Source: Terrimonas sp.
GTDB lineage: Bacteria; Bacteroidota; Bacteroidia; Chitinophagales; Chitinophagaceae
Direction of reading: 5' to 3'
Length of the DNA stretch: 41,702 bases
Assembly: GCA_016125075.1 (NCBI GenBank)
Contig: WGMO01000020.1
Span: forward strand, 91,852-133,553
Part shown: piece after piece, positions 28,501-35,579 of the stretch
How positions within the stretch are numbered: the stretch's first letter is position 1
Layout of the letters: each line of letters opens with the position of its first letter
Position numbers and translations under genes: made by a program
The notes under the pieces: model-generated
Databases searched by the model: none
Told to the model about the DNA's origin: nothing
The model's input: only the letters and a program-made list of their open reading frames with translations

Positions 28501-29839
28501 AAATAAACCCGATCTGGGGATTAAAATAATAATCGGTCGGTTGCAGTTTCCGGGCAAAAGTTTTTTCGAAATCCTGCACCGGCCTGAACCCCAAACCCGT
28601 CAATACGGATTGCACATTGGTTGAACTCCTGGCATTCGGTGTATTCAGTAAAGTGGCATAGAGGTCATTCGCGTCATTTTTCGGAAGGGGGTTTCCGGAT
28701 CCGGTTATCAACGGGTTGAAGGGCTGGTTCTCCCCCAGATCCATCAAACCCACCACATCCCTTGTTTCTGTGGTGGCACCGGTTCGGTTGGTTACCCAGG
28801 CCTCTACCCGCAGAATCTGTATCCGGGAATTGACCACCGGCAGTTTTGCCATGGCAGTATTATAATTATTCCTGAAATACTGCGACATAAGGAAATGCCT
28901 GTTTTCCTCATACTCATCAGCTTTGATGCTGAAGGGCTGGATGGATGCCCCACCCTGAAGACCCAGAGATTGTCGCTGGGACCGCTGGTTTGCCATCACT
29001 GCCGTTACAAAGAGTTTACCAAACTGCAACTGTGCCTTGATACCAAACAGCTCCTGTGCTGAAGGAATCAATGTCCCTTTCGAACTGAAGCTGACATTAC
29101 CCAGTTGAAATTGTTTCAGGATCTCATCTGCCCCGCCCTTATAATCCAGTTTTAACTGGTTCTCAAAATTGAAATTAGCCAGCGTGTTATAATTAATTGG
29201 TAGTTTCAGTTTGTCGCCGATATTTCCATCCACCTGTAACTGGGAATTCATATTGAAATCAAACCCACCGTTGTTCCTGGCCCTTTCTGGAAGCGTGGGG
29301 TTATTGATTTTCTGCCCCTGGTAACCCGCCATGATATCCACATAACCATTTGGCTTAATCTCTACCTTACCGTTCCCGACAATCCTGTTCACCCATTCGC
29401 TTACAAATTTGAACTTGGGTTTATAATCACGCCGGTTAAGATCACTCAGCAGGTTAGCCCTTTTCCGGAAATAATCCTTTTCGTCTTTTTTACCCTGTAA
29501 ATCGAGAAACTCGTTCATCGAAAAGGTCATCGGTGTCCGATAATATTTGTCACCGATCTTTTCAATGATATAATACTGTTTTGTAAGGGGATCATATTCA
29601 ATGCTCCTCTTCACAAAAGCCGTGTCCTTTAAATCAAAAGCATTTCTCGAAGGGGAAGAATAGGGGTCGGCCCGTCTGTCATTCAGCGGGTAATGGTTGG
29701 TATCAGAAGGTTGAAAAATAAAATGATCAAAGGAAGAGGAATCAGCATGATCATACCGGGCATTTGCCTGTAGTACGCAGACCATGGCAAATGGCAACAA
29801 AACCAGTGTACGGAGTATTTTGGCAGTTCGGTAATTCAA
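22595..29839 (-). CDS. sprA: Type IX secretion translocon protein SprA (Sov)
   Basis: SprA, 2414 residues, is the giant outer-membrane barrel through which type IX substrates leave the periplasm. Its size, the repeated SprA-type segments and the end in a strand-rich LRISLNQ fit the family. It starts at TTG 29839: an in-frame stop lies four codons upstream and the first internal Met is inside the hydrophobic stretch. The signal peptide runs to about residue 27 (VCVLQANA). A basic, coiled-coil-like stretch (KKEKKKLRRKARKLQKQIRRL) lies near 1900. The gene follows ruvA by 46 bases on the same strand and is probably co-transcribed with it. Its expected cargo includes the two type B proteins of this window. 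Confidence 0.97.
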   Translation of the reverse strand: MNYRTAKILRTLVLLPFAMVCVLQANARYDHADSSSFDHFIFQPSDTNHYPLNDRRADPYSSPSRNAFDLKDTAFVKRSIEYDPLTKQYYIIEKIGDKYYRTPMTFSMNEFLDLQGKKDEKDYFRKRANLLSDLNRRDYKPKFKFVSEWVNRIVGNGKVEIKPNGYVDIMAGYQGQKINNPTLPERARNNGGFDFNMNSQLQVDGNIGDKLKLPINYNTLANFNFENQLKLDYKGGADEILKQFQLGNVSFSSKGTLIPSAQELFGIKAQLQFGKLFVTAVMANQRSQRQSLGLQGGASIQPFSIKADEYEENRHFLMSQYFRNNYNTAMAKLPVVNSRIQILRVEAWVTNRTGATTETRDVVGLMDLGENQPFNPLITGSGNPLPKNDANDLYATLLNTPNARSSTNVQSVLTGLGFRPVQDFEKTFARKLQPTDYYFNPQIGFISLNQQLQPDEVLAVAFQYTYNGQVYQVGEFSTDVPPDSSANTQPVLFLKLLKATSQRTNLPLWNLMMKNVYSVGFGQLERQDFDLKIYYEEPSLGEKQYLPPDDVSDPNNKGKPLLSLLNLDRLNNQNDPQPDGKFDYIEGFTVISSQSRIIFPVLEPFGKDLEYVYATQALKDKYIYYPLYDTIKAIAQTYANLNRFKIIGKSKSASQTDYQLGFNIPRGSVTVTAGGQVLRENVDYEINYDLGSLRIINQAIINAGLPVDVQYENNALFGLQTKNFMATRFDYLVNKKLSLGGTIVRVGERPFFIKQSYGEDPVRNTMYGLDFDYRSEIPRLSKWLDKLPFYSTKAMSSITAYGEAAWLKPGHAKQIGKGANGVVYIDDFEGTRNSIDLRFPIISWTLASTPQYAVDQNGTELFPEALLNNDLTYGYNRAKLAWYNIETVLQEARNSNNPLQKNLEELSKPEVRQVLQKEVFPQRYNDYGQGLLTTFDLAYYPKEKGPYNFEYRNGRVDANGNLLNPKQAWGGIMRNIDQTDFETGNVEFIEFWLKDPFTNKPGSTGGQLYFQLGNISEDVLKDGKRQYENGLPTAANPNIPVDTTVWGKVPKNPIQVTNAFSNDPNDRPFQDVGYDGLTDTDEQTKFANYLASLLGNFGANAPVYQNALKDPSADNFKNYRDESFTSNDGILARYKNINNPHGNSPVASANSQFINAFTLYPDQEELNKDNTLNENEEYFQYRVDIKPNMLSGSNFITDKRTVTVDLVNGTKRDEDWYLFRIPIKEYQDKVGNIPDFKSIRFIRMFLTGFEDTAVLRFGKLELIRNQWRKFSYEIDTTGQYKVLPANDATNVDVLAVNLEENDQRQPIKYVIPPGIERQQQLSNNNVQLFLNEQSLSLKVCELEQDQARGVFKNFNLDLRQYGRLQMFVHAEEVQGYPQLNDGDLNAVVRIGTDFVSNYYEVKIPLKLTPFGATDSLAIWPEENNLDFDIPELTNLKLKRDKSGTSVSNYYSDTVNGKTFGIIGNPSLGEVRGMLLGVQNAKRENVCTEVWFNELRLSKLDEKGGWAATGRVDITLADLGNLSFSGTAKSAGFGTIEQKVNERSREDFRQFDVSTNLDLGKLLPRQAAIQIPVYASISKTTHTPQYDPYALDLTLKQVLANNPQDKQDSIKNNAADITTIKTINFTNVKKNRTGDKNPHLWDISNLDFNFSHTSTVSHNPLIENEEIRRTRGAIAYNFAPKPKTVEPFRKLIKSKSKWFSLVKDFNFNLAPSQISVKGDVFRQFGALRPRNVGGGPYKVPETYDKYFTFDRFYILRWDLTKSLNLDFSATNNARIDEPEGRIDTRTKKDSVRKNFFDGGRNTRYHHEATLSYTVPFNKFPLLDWTTMRLSYKAQYDWIGASLLAREQGNTITNGQTKNLTSELKFEELYNKSKFLRKINSNGTAPPVNNDPQVSVFTKQLDSLNKIIDSNKVSKKEKKKLRRKARKLQKQIRRLTKQPGDPSGLLKGAMKLATSLKQVQVQFTENAGTELPGYLDSTVLLGQNWRGLNPGFGFAFGKQPDTTWINKAGNKNLLTRDPIFNALIQQRYDQHLGITAQVRPIRDLNIDLSLKKDFSKNYSELYKDTSSNSSDQLRRYNPYATGGFSISYISYQTLFTKFDPNILSETFKQFEANRLIMSAKLKNLNPYAAGSTQNPDGYYEGYGRYAQEVLIPSFLGAYTKKDPLSINLIKNSNGNLKSNPFKGLLPKPNWNITYNGLSRIPGLDKIFTNVTIRHGYNSTLSMNNFASALFFKDPFRYGFPEFVDTLTGNYIPFFLVPNITISEEFGPLISVDMTFSNQLNARFEVRKSRQLSLSLIDYQLAEQRSTELTIGADWRKRGMPLIKKIGKMKLDNDVTFKLDIGIRDDATANSKLDQNTAFGTAGQKVIRINPTIDYVVNSRVRATLYFEQTRNIPKIATSAPVTNTRAGLQLRISLNQ

Positions 29840-29885
29840 GTCTGTTTCTCAACAATTAGTTAGGTAGAATTTTCGATCGATAAGC

Positions 29886-30470
29886 TTACAGGTTTTTTAA
29901 TGCTTTCTTAATGACCTCTTCGAGGGAGGTTGTTGAGGGTTCAGATTTTATTACTTTTTGAACTGCCTGATCGGCAGGGTTTCTGCCAATGCCAAGCGCA
30001 ATTAAAGCATTTAACGCATCTGCATGCAAAGTATTGTGTTTCAGCGCTGAATTATTTGTTTCCACGGGATTTTTTGCCAATTTATCCTTCAATTCCACGA
30101 CAATTCTTTCGGCCGATTTTTTACCGATGCCTTTGATGTTTTCAAGTGTCCTGGTATCTGCCTGGATGATGGCATTTGCCAACTCATTGGGTTTCATATA
30201 GGAGAGCATCATCCTGGCTGTGGAGGCCCCGACGCCCGAAACACTGATCAGGTGCAAAAACATTTCTTTTTCTGCCGTATCATAAAAACCATATAAGATA
30301 TGGGCATCCTCCCTGATGAGCAGGCAGGTATATAATAATCCCTCCTCCGCATCCTGAATCCTGGCATAGGTATGCAAACTGATTTGTACCTCGTAACCAA
30401 CCCCTTGAACATCTACATAGACCAATGCCGGGGTTTTTAAAACAAATTTCCCTTTGAGAAATGCAATCAT
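29886..30470 (-). CDS. ruvA: Holliday junction branch-migration protein RuvA
   Basis: RuvA, 194 residues, binds Holliday junctions and loads the RuvB motor during recombination and repair. The start at ATG 30470 gives the family-typical MIAFLKGKFVLKTPALVYVDVQGVGY; the frame extends nine codons upstream but without family likeness. An OB-fold domain (1-65) is followed by tandem HhH motifs (VSGVGASTARMML near 75-90, IKGIGKKSAERIV near 110-122), an acidic-poor linker and a small C-terminal domain (about 150-194) that contacts RuvB. sprA follows 46 bases downstream. fabH is divergent, with about 100 bases between the two starts. Confidence 0.97.
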   Translation of the reverse strand: MIAFLKGKFVLKTPALVYVDVQGVGYEVQISLHTYARIQDAEEGLLYTCLLIREDAHILYGFYDTAEKEMFLHLISVSGVGASTARMMLSYMKPNELANAIIQADTRTLENIKGIGKKSAERIVVELKDKLAKNPVETNNSALKHNTLHADALNALIALGIGRNPADQAVQKVIKSEPSTTSLEEVIKKALKNL

Positions 30471-30475
30471 AAATG

Positions 30476-30483
30476 CGAAAATA
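30476..30483 (-). promoter_or_regulatory. ruvA -7 box
   Basis: On the minus strand TATTTTCG (30483 to 30476), a TTCG variant of TAnnTTTG, ends five bases before the ruvA ATG. The predicted leader is almost absent. No well-spaced TTG is seen upstream. Confidence 0.45.
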
Positions 30484-30524
30484 AGGTAAAAGATCAAACC
30501 TAAAACGCTGATTACTAATGTAGG

Positions 30525-30553
30525 TTGAATAATTAGGGCAAATCGTATCTTCG
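30525..30553 (+). promoter_or_regulatory. fabH promoter
   Basis: TTG at 30525-30527, an 18-base spacer and TATCTTCG at 30546-30553. The fabH ATG at 30571 is 17 bases further on, predicting a leader of roughly 12 bases. The box overlaps a GTG that could be mistaken for the start. Confidence 0.55.
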
Positions 30554-30570
30554 TGCCTCAATTTTTTTGC

Positions 30571-31569
30571 ATGCGTCGAAAAATAACAGCAGCTATTACA
30601 GCAGTAGGAGGTTTTGTACCCGAAGACAGGTTAACCAATTTTGACCTGGAAAAAATGGTAGATACCAATGATGAATGGATCAGATCCCGAACCGGTATCG
30701 AAGAAAGAAGGATCTTAAAAGGCAAAGGGCTGGCTACATCCGATATGGTGGTACCGGCGGTAAAACAGCTTTGTGAGAAAAGAGGGATCAGCCCTGAAGA
30801 AATCGATTGCCTGATTGTTGGAACCGTAACCCCGGATATGGTATTCCCTGCCACCGCCAATATAGCGGCCGATAAACTGGGCGCAAAAAATGCATTTGGA
30901 TTTGATGTGTCTGCCGCCTGTTCGGGCTTTCTGTATTCCCTGACCCTGGGCGCTTCTTTTATTGAAAGCGGACGATACAAAAAGGTTGTGGTTTGCGGTG
31001 CTGATAAAATGAGTGCCATTGTAGATTATACAGACCGTGCGACCTGCATCATTTTTGGTGATGGTGCAGCTGCCGTTTTGCTTGAACCCAATGAAGAAGG
31101 GTTGGGTGTGCAGGACAGTATCCTGAAAAGTGATGGAAGCGGTTGCCAGTTCCTGCACATGAAGGCCGGTGGATCTTTAAGGCCAGCCTCCAATGAAACA
31201 GTTGCCAATAAAGAACATTTCATTTACCAGGAAGGACAGGCTGTTTTCAAATTTGCTGTGAAAGGCATGGCGGATGTGAGTGCAGAATTGCTGGAGAAGA
31301 ACAAACTGACTGGCGAGGATATTGCCTGGCTGGTACCTCACCAGGCCAACCTCAGGATCATTGATGCCACCGCCAACCGGATGGGATTACCCAAAGAAAA
31401 AGTGATGATTAATATACAGAAATACGGAAATACGACGGCGGCAACCATTCCGCTTTGTCTTTGGGAATGGGAAAAACAGTTAAAAAAAGGCGACAATATT
31501 GTACTGGCAGCATTTGGGGGTGGATTTACCTGGGGAGCAACATTATTGAAATGGGCTTACAACAGTTAA
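30571..31569 (+). CDS. fabH: 3-oxoacyl-ACP synthase III
   Basis: FabH, 332 residues, condenses acetyl-CoA (or a branched acyl-CoA) with malonyl-ACP to start fatty-acid synthesis. The catalytic triad is visible: Cys117 in [11 protein letters not shown], His257 in VPHQANLRI, Asn287 in [10 protein letters not shown]. The N-terminus [18 protein letters not shown] matches the family, which supports ATG 30571 over an in-frame GTG at 30553 that lies in the promoter box. The gene stands alone, divergent from ruvA. The likely use of branched primers in this group is background knowledge, not visible here. Confidence 0.97.
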   Translation: MRRKITAAITAVGGFVPEDRLTNFDLEKMVDTNDEWIRSRTGIEERRILKGKGLATSDMVVPAVKQLCEKRGISPEEIDCLIVGTVTPDMVFPATANIAADKLGAKNAFGFDVSAACSGFLYSLTLGASFIESGRYKKVVVCGADKMSAIVDYTDRATCIIFGDGAAAVLLEPNEEGLGVQDSILKSDGSGCQFLHMKAGGSLRPASNETVANKEHFIYQEGQAVFKFAVKGMADVSAELLEKNKLTGEDIAWLVPHQANLRIIDATANRMGLPKEKVMINIQKYGNTTAATIPLCLWEWEKQLKKGDNIVLAAFGGGFTWGATLLKWAYNS

Positions 31570-31641
31570 GCCTCCCGGATAATAAAACGATAAATTAACC
31601 TGATATCTTTATTTAGTAAGTTTTTTCCTGTTAATTTTAAT

Positions 31642-31665
31642 ATCCCTGTTCATAAGAACAGGGAT
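31642..31665. terminator. Perfect hairpin between fabH and the small membrane protein gene
   Basis: A perfect 10-bp stem (31642-31651 with 31656-31665) with the 4-base loop ATAA lies 72 bases after the fabH stop and 18 bases before the next ATG. It is not followed by a clean U-run on either strand. It may end the fabH transcript or act in the leader of the small gene. Confidence 0.5.
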
Positions 31666-31683
31666 GTTTAAAAATTCTGTACT

Positions 31684-31923
31684 ATGAAATTACTGACAAA
31701 AGGAAAATTCTGGATCAGAGTATTCCTTTTCTCCCTGTTGAATTTTTTTCTTTGTTTTTTGCTGGGTGTGTTGTTTAATGCAAAAGGGTTTACCGCTTTT
31801 TTTGATGATCTGAAGGAAAAGGACATCTGGAATTTTGTGATCATCTCCATTGCCTTTGCTTTCGGATTTACTTTGTGGATTTATAACGACCCGCAATCAA
31901 AACACAGCAATTCCTCGCGGTAG
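31684..31923 (+). CDS. Small two-helix membrane protein of unknown function
   Basis: A 79-residue protein with two hydrophobic segments (about 10-30, WIRVFLFSLLNFFLCFLLGVL; about 49-66, FVIISIAFAFGFTLWIY). A polar loop with FFDDLKEKD lies between them, and the tail is charged (DPQSKHSNSSR). The first helix is preceded by basic residues, so both ends probably face the cytosol. I do not recognise the family. It follows fabH by about 115 bases, with a strong hairpin between, so it is probably expressed separately or at a lower level. Confidence 0.6.
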   Translation: MKLLTKGKFWIRVFLFSLLNFFLCFLLGVLFNAKGFTAFFDDLKEKDIWNFVIISIAFAFGFTLWIYNDPQSKHSNSSR

Positions 31924-31970
31924 TTTTTCCACTTCTCCATCTACCCTTCTCCCGTAAGCAATAAAACGGT

Positions 31971-31978
31971 TACATTTG
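31971..31978 (+). promoter_or_regulatory. -7 box of the trans-sulfuration enzyme gene
   Basis: TACATTTG matches TAnnTTTG perfectly and ends 31 bases before ATG 32010, giving a leader of about 27 bases. No TTG is seen at the ideal upstream distance. Confidence 0.5.
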
Positions 31979-32009
31979 GCTTCAAATTATCGAACTGTCA
32001 ACTGTAAAG

Positions 32010-33212
32010 ATGGATAAAAATTTCCCCCTCAAAGGATTTGGCTCAGCCGCTGTGCACAGCGGAGATAAAAAAGACCCGAATGACGCTCACCTCGTACCGA
32101 TCTATGCAAGCAGTACCTATGTTTTTGATTCTGCAGAACAGGGCATGCGGCGATTCAGCGGGCAGGAAGAGGGCTATATTTACAGCCGCTGGGGAAATCC
32201 CACTATCAACGAAGCAGAAGCAAAGATTGCAGCACTGGAGACCTTTGGTCTTCCTTTAACTGTTAAAGGGATCTTACATGCATCCGGCATGGCAGCCATC
32301 ACCACCCTGATACTGGGCACCCTGCAATCTGGCGATAATATCCTGACTCATTATTCATTGTATGGCGGTTCAGAAGAATTGATGAATAAGATTCTTCCTG
32401 CCCTGGGTATTGAAGCCATCATCGCTGACCTGCGTAACCCTGACTATGCTGAAACGGTCCTGAAAAATGAACCTGGTATCAGGATGGTTTACCTTGAAAC
32501 ACCTGCCAACCCCACCATCCAATGTGTCGATATCCAGGCCATCAGCGAACTGGCCAAAAAATATCATAAGATCGTAGCCTGCGACAATACTTTTGCCACG
32601 CCCTATCTTCAGCAACCATTCCGGTATGATGTTGATTTTGTTGTTCATTCCACCACAAAATTCCTGAATGGACATGGAACAGCTATCGGGGGAATTTTGC
32701 TGGGAAAAGATATTGACAGGATGAAGGGGCCTATCACTAAGACCCATCGTTTACTCGGGGGCAATGCCAACCCCTTTGATGCTTTCTTACTGACACAGGG
32801 TATTAAGACCCTTGAAATAAGAATGGACCGTCATTGCAGCAACGCTTTGGAAGTGGCACGTTTCCTTGAAAAACAGGATGCCGTAAAAAAAGTGAACTAC
32901 ACAGGATTGGCCTCCCACCCCGACCATGCAGTGGCCGGCAAACAAATGCGCCATCCGGGTGCCATGCTGAGTTTTGAATTGAAAAAGGGAATGCAGGGCG
33001 GTATCGACTTCATGAATAAACTGAAAATGTGTATCCGGACCGTTTCCCTTGGAACCGTGGATACCCTTTTATGCCATCCTGCTTCCATGACACATTATAG
33101 TGTGCCCAGGGAAGCAAAAGAGCAATACGGAATTACAGACGGACTGATCAGGATGAATGTGGGTATAGAAAATATTGACGATATCCTTGCTGACCTGGAA
33201 CAGGCACTGTAA
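32010..33212 (+). CDS. PLP-dependent Cys/Met metabolism (trans-sulfuration) enzyme
   Basis: A 400-residue fold-type I PLP enzyme of the cystathionine gamma-synthase/methionine gamma-lyase family. Visible marks are the N-terminal AVHSG with PIYASSTYVF, YSRWGNPT (the Tyr and Arg that bind phosphate from the neighbouring subunit), LHASGMAAI, YLETPANPT, CDNTFATPYLQQP, and the Schiff-base Lys217 in HSTTKFLNGHG. The C-terminal SLGTVDTLLCHPASMTH is family-typical, and so is the ending RMNVGIENIDDILADLEQAL. Whether it makes cystathionine, sulfhydrylates acyl-homoserine or splits methionine cannot be told from these motifs. It stands alone behind a perfect promoter box. Confidence 0.92.
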   Translation: MDKNFPLKGFGSAAVHSGDKKDPNDAHLVPIYASSTYVFDSAEQGMRRFSGQEEGYIYSRWGNPTINEAEAKIAALETFGLPLTVKGILHASGMAAITTLILGTLQSGDNILTHYSLYGGSEELMNKILPALGIEAIIADLRNPDYAETVLKNEPGIRMVYLETPANPTIQCVDIQAISELAKKYHKIVACDNTFATPYLQQPFRYDVDFVVHSTTKFLNGHGTAIGGILLGKDIDRMKGPITKTHRLLGGNANPFDAFLLTQGIKTLEIRMDRHCSNALEVARFLEKQDAVKKVNYTGLASHPDHAVAGKQMRHPGAMLSFELKKGMQGGIDFMNKLKMCIRTVSLGTVDTLLCHPASMTHYSVPREAKEQYGITDGLIRMNVGIENIDDILADLEQAL

Positions 33213-33269
33213 TTTTTTTTTTCTTCGTACGACTAATGACTATTATTAAAAAAAATAAACCCAACTGCC

Positions 33270-35090
33270 ATGAAACAACTCCTCGCCTTTATTTTTCTTT
33301 TGGTCAGCATGACCGGGTATGCACAAAAGAAAAAGAACAAACCCACTGACCCCTTTGCCGGACTGGATGTTCAGTTTGAACAGGTTTTAAAAGACCGGAA
33401 AGCAGCGGGTTTTGCCGTTGCCGTTGTACGCAAGGGAGAAGTCATTTATGCAAAAGGATTTGGATACCGGGATGTGGAGAACAAATTGCCGGTAACACCG
33501 AATACGCTTTTTGCGATTGGTTCCTGTACCAAGGCGTTCACCGCTTCCCTGATCGGATTATTGAACAAGGAGGGCAAGATCGATTATGATAAACCCGCAA
33601 GAAATTACCTGCCGGCCCTGCATTTTTATAATAACGAGATGAATGATATGATCACTGTACGGGATATGATGTGCCACAGGACAGGCTTACCCCGTCACGA
33701 TTATTCCTGGTATCTCTTCAAAACCGCTTCCAGGGATAGCCTGTTAGAACGTATCCAGTATTTTGAACCAACCGCACCGGTCAGGCAAACCTGGCAATAT
33801 AATAATTTCATGTTCCTCGTACAGGGAATGATTGCTGAAAAACTGACGGGAAAAACATGGGAAGAGAATGTGCGGGAAAAAATATTTACACCGCTGGGCA
33901 TGAACAACTCAAATTTCTCTGTGCATGACCTCGAAAAAAATAAGGATGCGGCCCTGGGCTATTTGTTGTATAAAGACAGCATCATCAAAAAGACCGATTA
34001 TTATGAAATAAATGCCATGGGTCCGGCGGGCAGTATCAACAGCAATGTAATGGATATGGCCAAATGGGTAACGCTTTGGATCAATGGAGGTAAATTCAAT
34101 GATAAAGAGATTTTACCCGCAGCTTATACCAAAGAAGCCATGAGTTCCCAAATGGTGATAGGCGCCGCCCTTCCGGATAAAGAAATTCCCGATGCCTATT
34201 TCTCCAATTATGGATTTGGCTGGATGCTCATGTCCTATCGCGGGCATTACCGGGTTGAGCATGGCGGTAATATCGATGGATTTTCGGCCAGCACCAGTTT
34301 CTTTCCCTCCGACAGCATTGGCATCATTGTGCTCACCAACCAGAACGGTTCTTCGGTAACAGGTATCGTCAGGAATATGATAGCCGACCGTTTACTGAAC
34401 ATCCCGGTCATTGACTGGAATAAAAGAGCTAACGATGCAGAGGAAAAGGCAAAAAAGGCCGCCAAGGAAGCAGAAAAAAATGTCAGCTCCAATAAAGTAC
34501 CCGATACCCATCCCTCCCATGAACTGAAAGATTATGAAGGATTATTTTCCAACCCCGGGTATGGAAGATTTGAAGTGGTCCTGCGTAATGACTCATTAAT
34601 CATGGTCACGCCAACCGGTGATGCGTGGCTAAGGCATTTCCATTATGATGTTTTTGAAGCCTTACCCATCGATAAAAAGGAAGGCATTGATACCACGGAA
34701 AAGGAATACCTGAAAGTACAGTATAGCATGAATGCGGCTGGCGAAATCAATATGATCGCCCTGCCCTTACAACCCGGACTGAAGGATATTGAATTTAAAA
34801 GAACACCCAAACCTTCGGATATCACCAAGGAGGAACTGGTAAAATATATAGGAGAATATGAACTGGCACCAGGCAGGGTGATCAAATTTTATATTAAAGG
34901 AGAGAAGACACTCTATGCATTTGTGGAAGGCCAACCCGAATATGAACTGGTGCCCATCGATAAAAATAAATTTCAGCTCAAGGTCCTGGAAGGATATAGT
35001 GCATTATTTGACGTGGATGATAATGGAGTCGTGACCAATGTCAGCCTTATCCAGCCCAACGGAACCTTTAAAGCCAAAAAAGTGAAATGA
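33270..35090 (+). CDS. Serine beta-lactamase-like hydrolase with DUF3471
   Basis: A 606-residue exported protein. It has a signal peptide (1-19, ending GYAQ), a class C beta-lactamase/D-aminopeptidase (peptidase S12-like) domain (about 30-385) and a C-terminal DUF3471 beta region (about 413-510), with further beta sequence to the end. The catalytic motifs are present: Ser85-X-X-Lys88 in GSCTK, Tyr177-Asn-Asn, and His331-Gly-Gly in VEHGGNIDGF. A Lys/Ala/Glu-rich helix (about 388-405) links the domains. Such proteins are mostly periplasmic esterases or peptidases, so antibiotic hydrolysis should not be assumed. The GNAT gene overlaps its stop by four bases (ATGA). Confidence 0.93.
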   Translation: MKQLLAFIFLLVSMTGYAQKKKNKPTDPFAGLDVQFEQVLKDRKAAGFAVAVVRKGEVIYAKGFGYRDVENKLPVTPNTLFAIGSCTKAFTASLIGLLNKEGKIDYDKPARNYLPALHFYNNEMNDMITVRDMMCHRTGLPRHDYSWYLFKTASRDSLLERIQYFEPTAPVRQTWQYNNFMFLVQGMIAEKLTGKTWEENVREKIFTPLGMNNSNFSVHDLEKNKDAALGYLLYKDSIIKKTDYYEINAMGPAGSINSNVMDMAKWVTLWINGGKFNDKEILPAAYTKEAMSSQMVIGAALPDKEIPDAYFSNYGFGWMLMSYRGHYRVEHGGNIDGFSASTSFFPSDSIGIIVLTNQNGSSVTGIVRNMIADRLLNIPVIDWNKRANDAEEKAKKAAKEAEKNVSSNKVPDTHPSHELKDYEGLFSNPGYGRFEVVLRNDSLIMVTPTGDAWLRHFHYDVFEALPIDKKEGIDTTEKEYLKVQYSMNAAGEINMIALPLQPGLKDIEFKRTPKPSDITKEELVKYIGEYELAPGRVIKFYIKGEKTLYAFVEGQPEYELVPIDKNKFQLKVLEGYSALFDVDDNGVVTNVSLIQPNGTFKAKKVK

Positions 35091-35536
35091 AAGTCGTCAT
35101 CAGAAAAGCCGAAAAAGAAGATTGCCCAAGATTACTGGAACTCATCAAAGAACTGGCTGTTTATGAAAAAGCACCGGAGCAGGTGACCGTATCCCTGGCA
35201 CATTTTGCAGAAAGCGGATTTGGTGACAAACCCCTATGGTGGGCTTTTTGCGCCGAAGTCGATGGAAAGATTGAAGGTTTCGCACTTTATTATATCCGCT
35301 ATTCAACCTGGAAGGGCCAGAGGATGTACCTAGAAGACATTATTGTAACTGAAGCGATGCGCGGAAAAGGATTGGGGAAGCAATTGTTTGACCGGCTCAT
35401 CCAGGAAGCCAGAGAAAAGCGATTTGCGGGCATTACCTGGCAGGTGCTGGAATGGAATGAACCTGCTATTCATTTTTATAAAAAATATGATGCCGATTTT
35501 GATCCTGAATGGGTGAATTGTTCCATCAATGTTTAA
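35087..35536 (+). CDS. GNAT-family N-acetyltransferase, SSAT-like
   Basis: A 149-residue acetyl-CoA-dependent N-acetyltransferase. The acetyl-CoA-binding motif RGKGLGKQL is near residue 85. The surrounding sequence (ELIKELAVYEKAPEQV at the start, YIRYSTWKGQRMYLEDIIV in the middle, WNEPAIHFYKKYDA near the end) resembles spermidine/thialysine N-acetyltransferases. The probable substrate is therefore a primary amine on a small molecule. Its ATG overlaps the stop of the beta-lactamase-like gene (ATGA), so the two are translated from one mRNA. Confidence 0.93.
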   Translation: MKVVIRKAEKEDCPRLLELIKELAVYEKAPEQVTVSLAHFAESGFGDKPLWWAFCAEVDGKIEGFALYYIRYSTWKGQRMYLEDIIVTEAMRGKGLGKQLFDRLIQEAREKRFAGITWQVLEWNEPAIHFYKKYDADFDPEWVNCSINV

Positions 35537-35562
35537 AAAAAGGGCCCCGATCGGGGCCCTTT
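35535..35562. terminator. Strong bidirectional terminator
   Basis: A perfect 24-base palindrome (35539-35562) forms a GC-rich 10-bp stem with a GATC loop. On the minus strand it ends in a run of seven T and serves fabD; on the plus strand a short TTTA tail serves the GNAT transcript. It separates two convergent units. Confidence 0.85.
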
Positions 35563-35579
35563 ACTAATATATGTTGTGA

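Noticed and set aside
30471-30497. Nine-codon upstream extension of ruvA
   Set aside because: It covers the -7 box, and MIAFLKGKFV is the conserved RuvA start.
30553-30570. GTG start for fabH
   Set aside because: The GTG overlaps the promoter box TATCTTCG, and ATG 30571 gives the family-typical N-terminus.
33270-35090. Antibiotic-resistance beta-lactamase
   Set aside because: Only the shared serine-hydrolase motifs are present. The DUF3471 tail and length fit peptidase S12-like esterases and peptidases, and no resistance context is seen.
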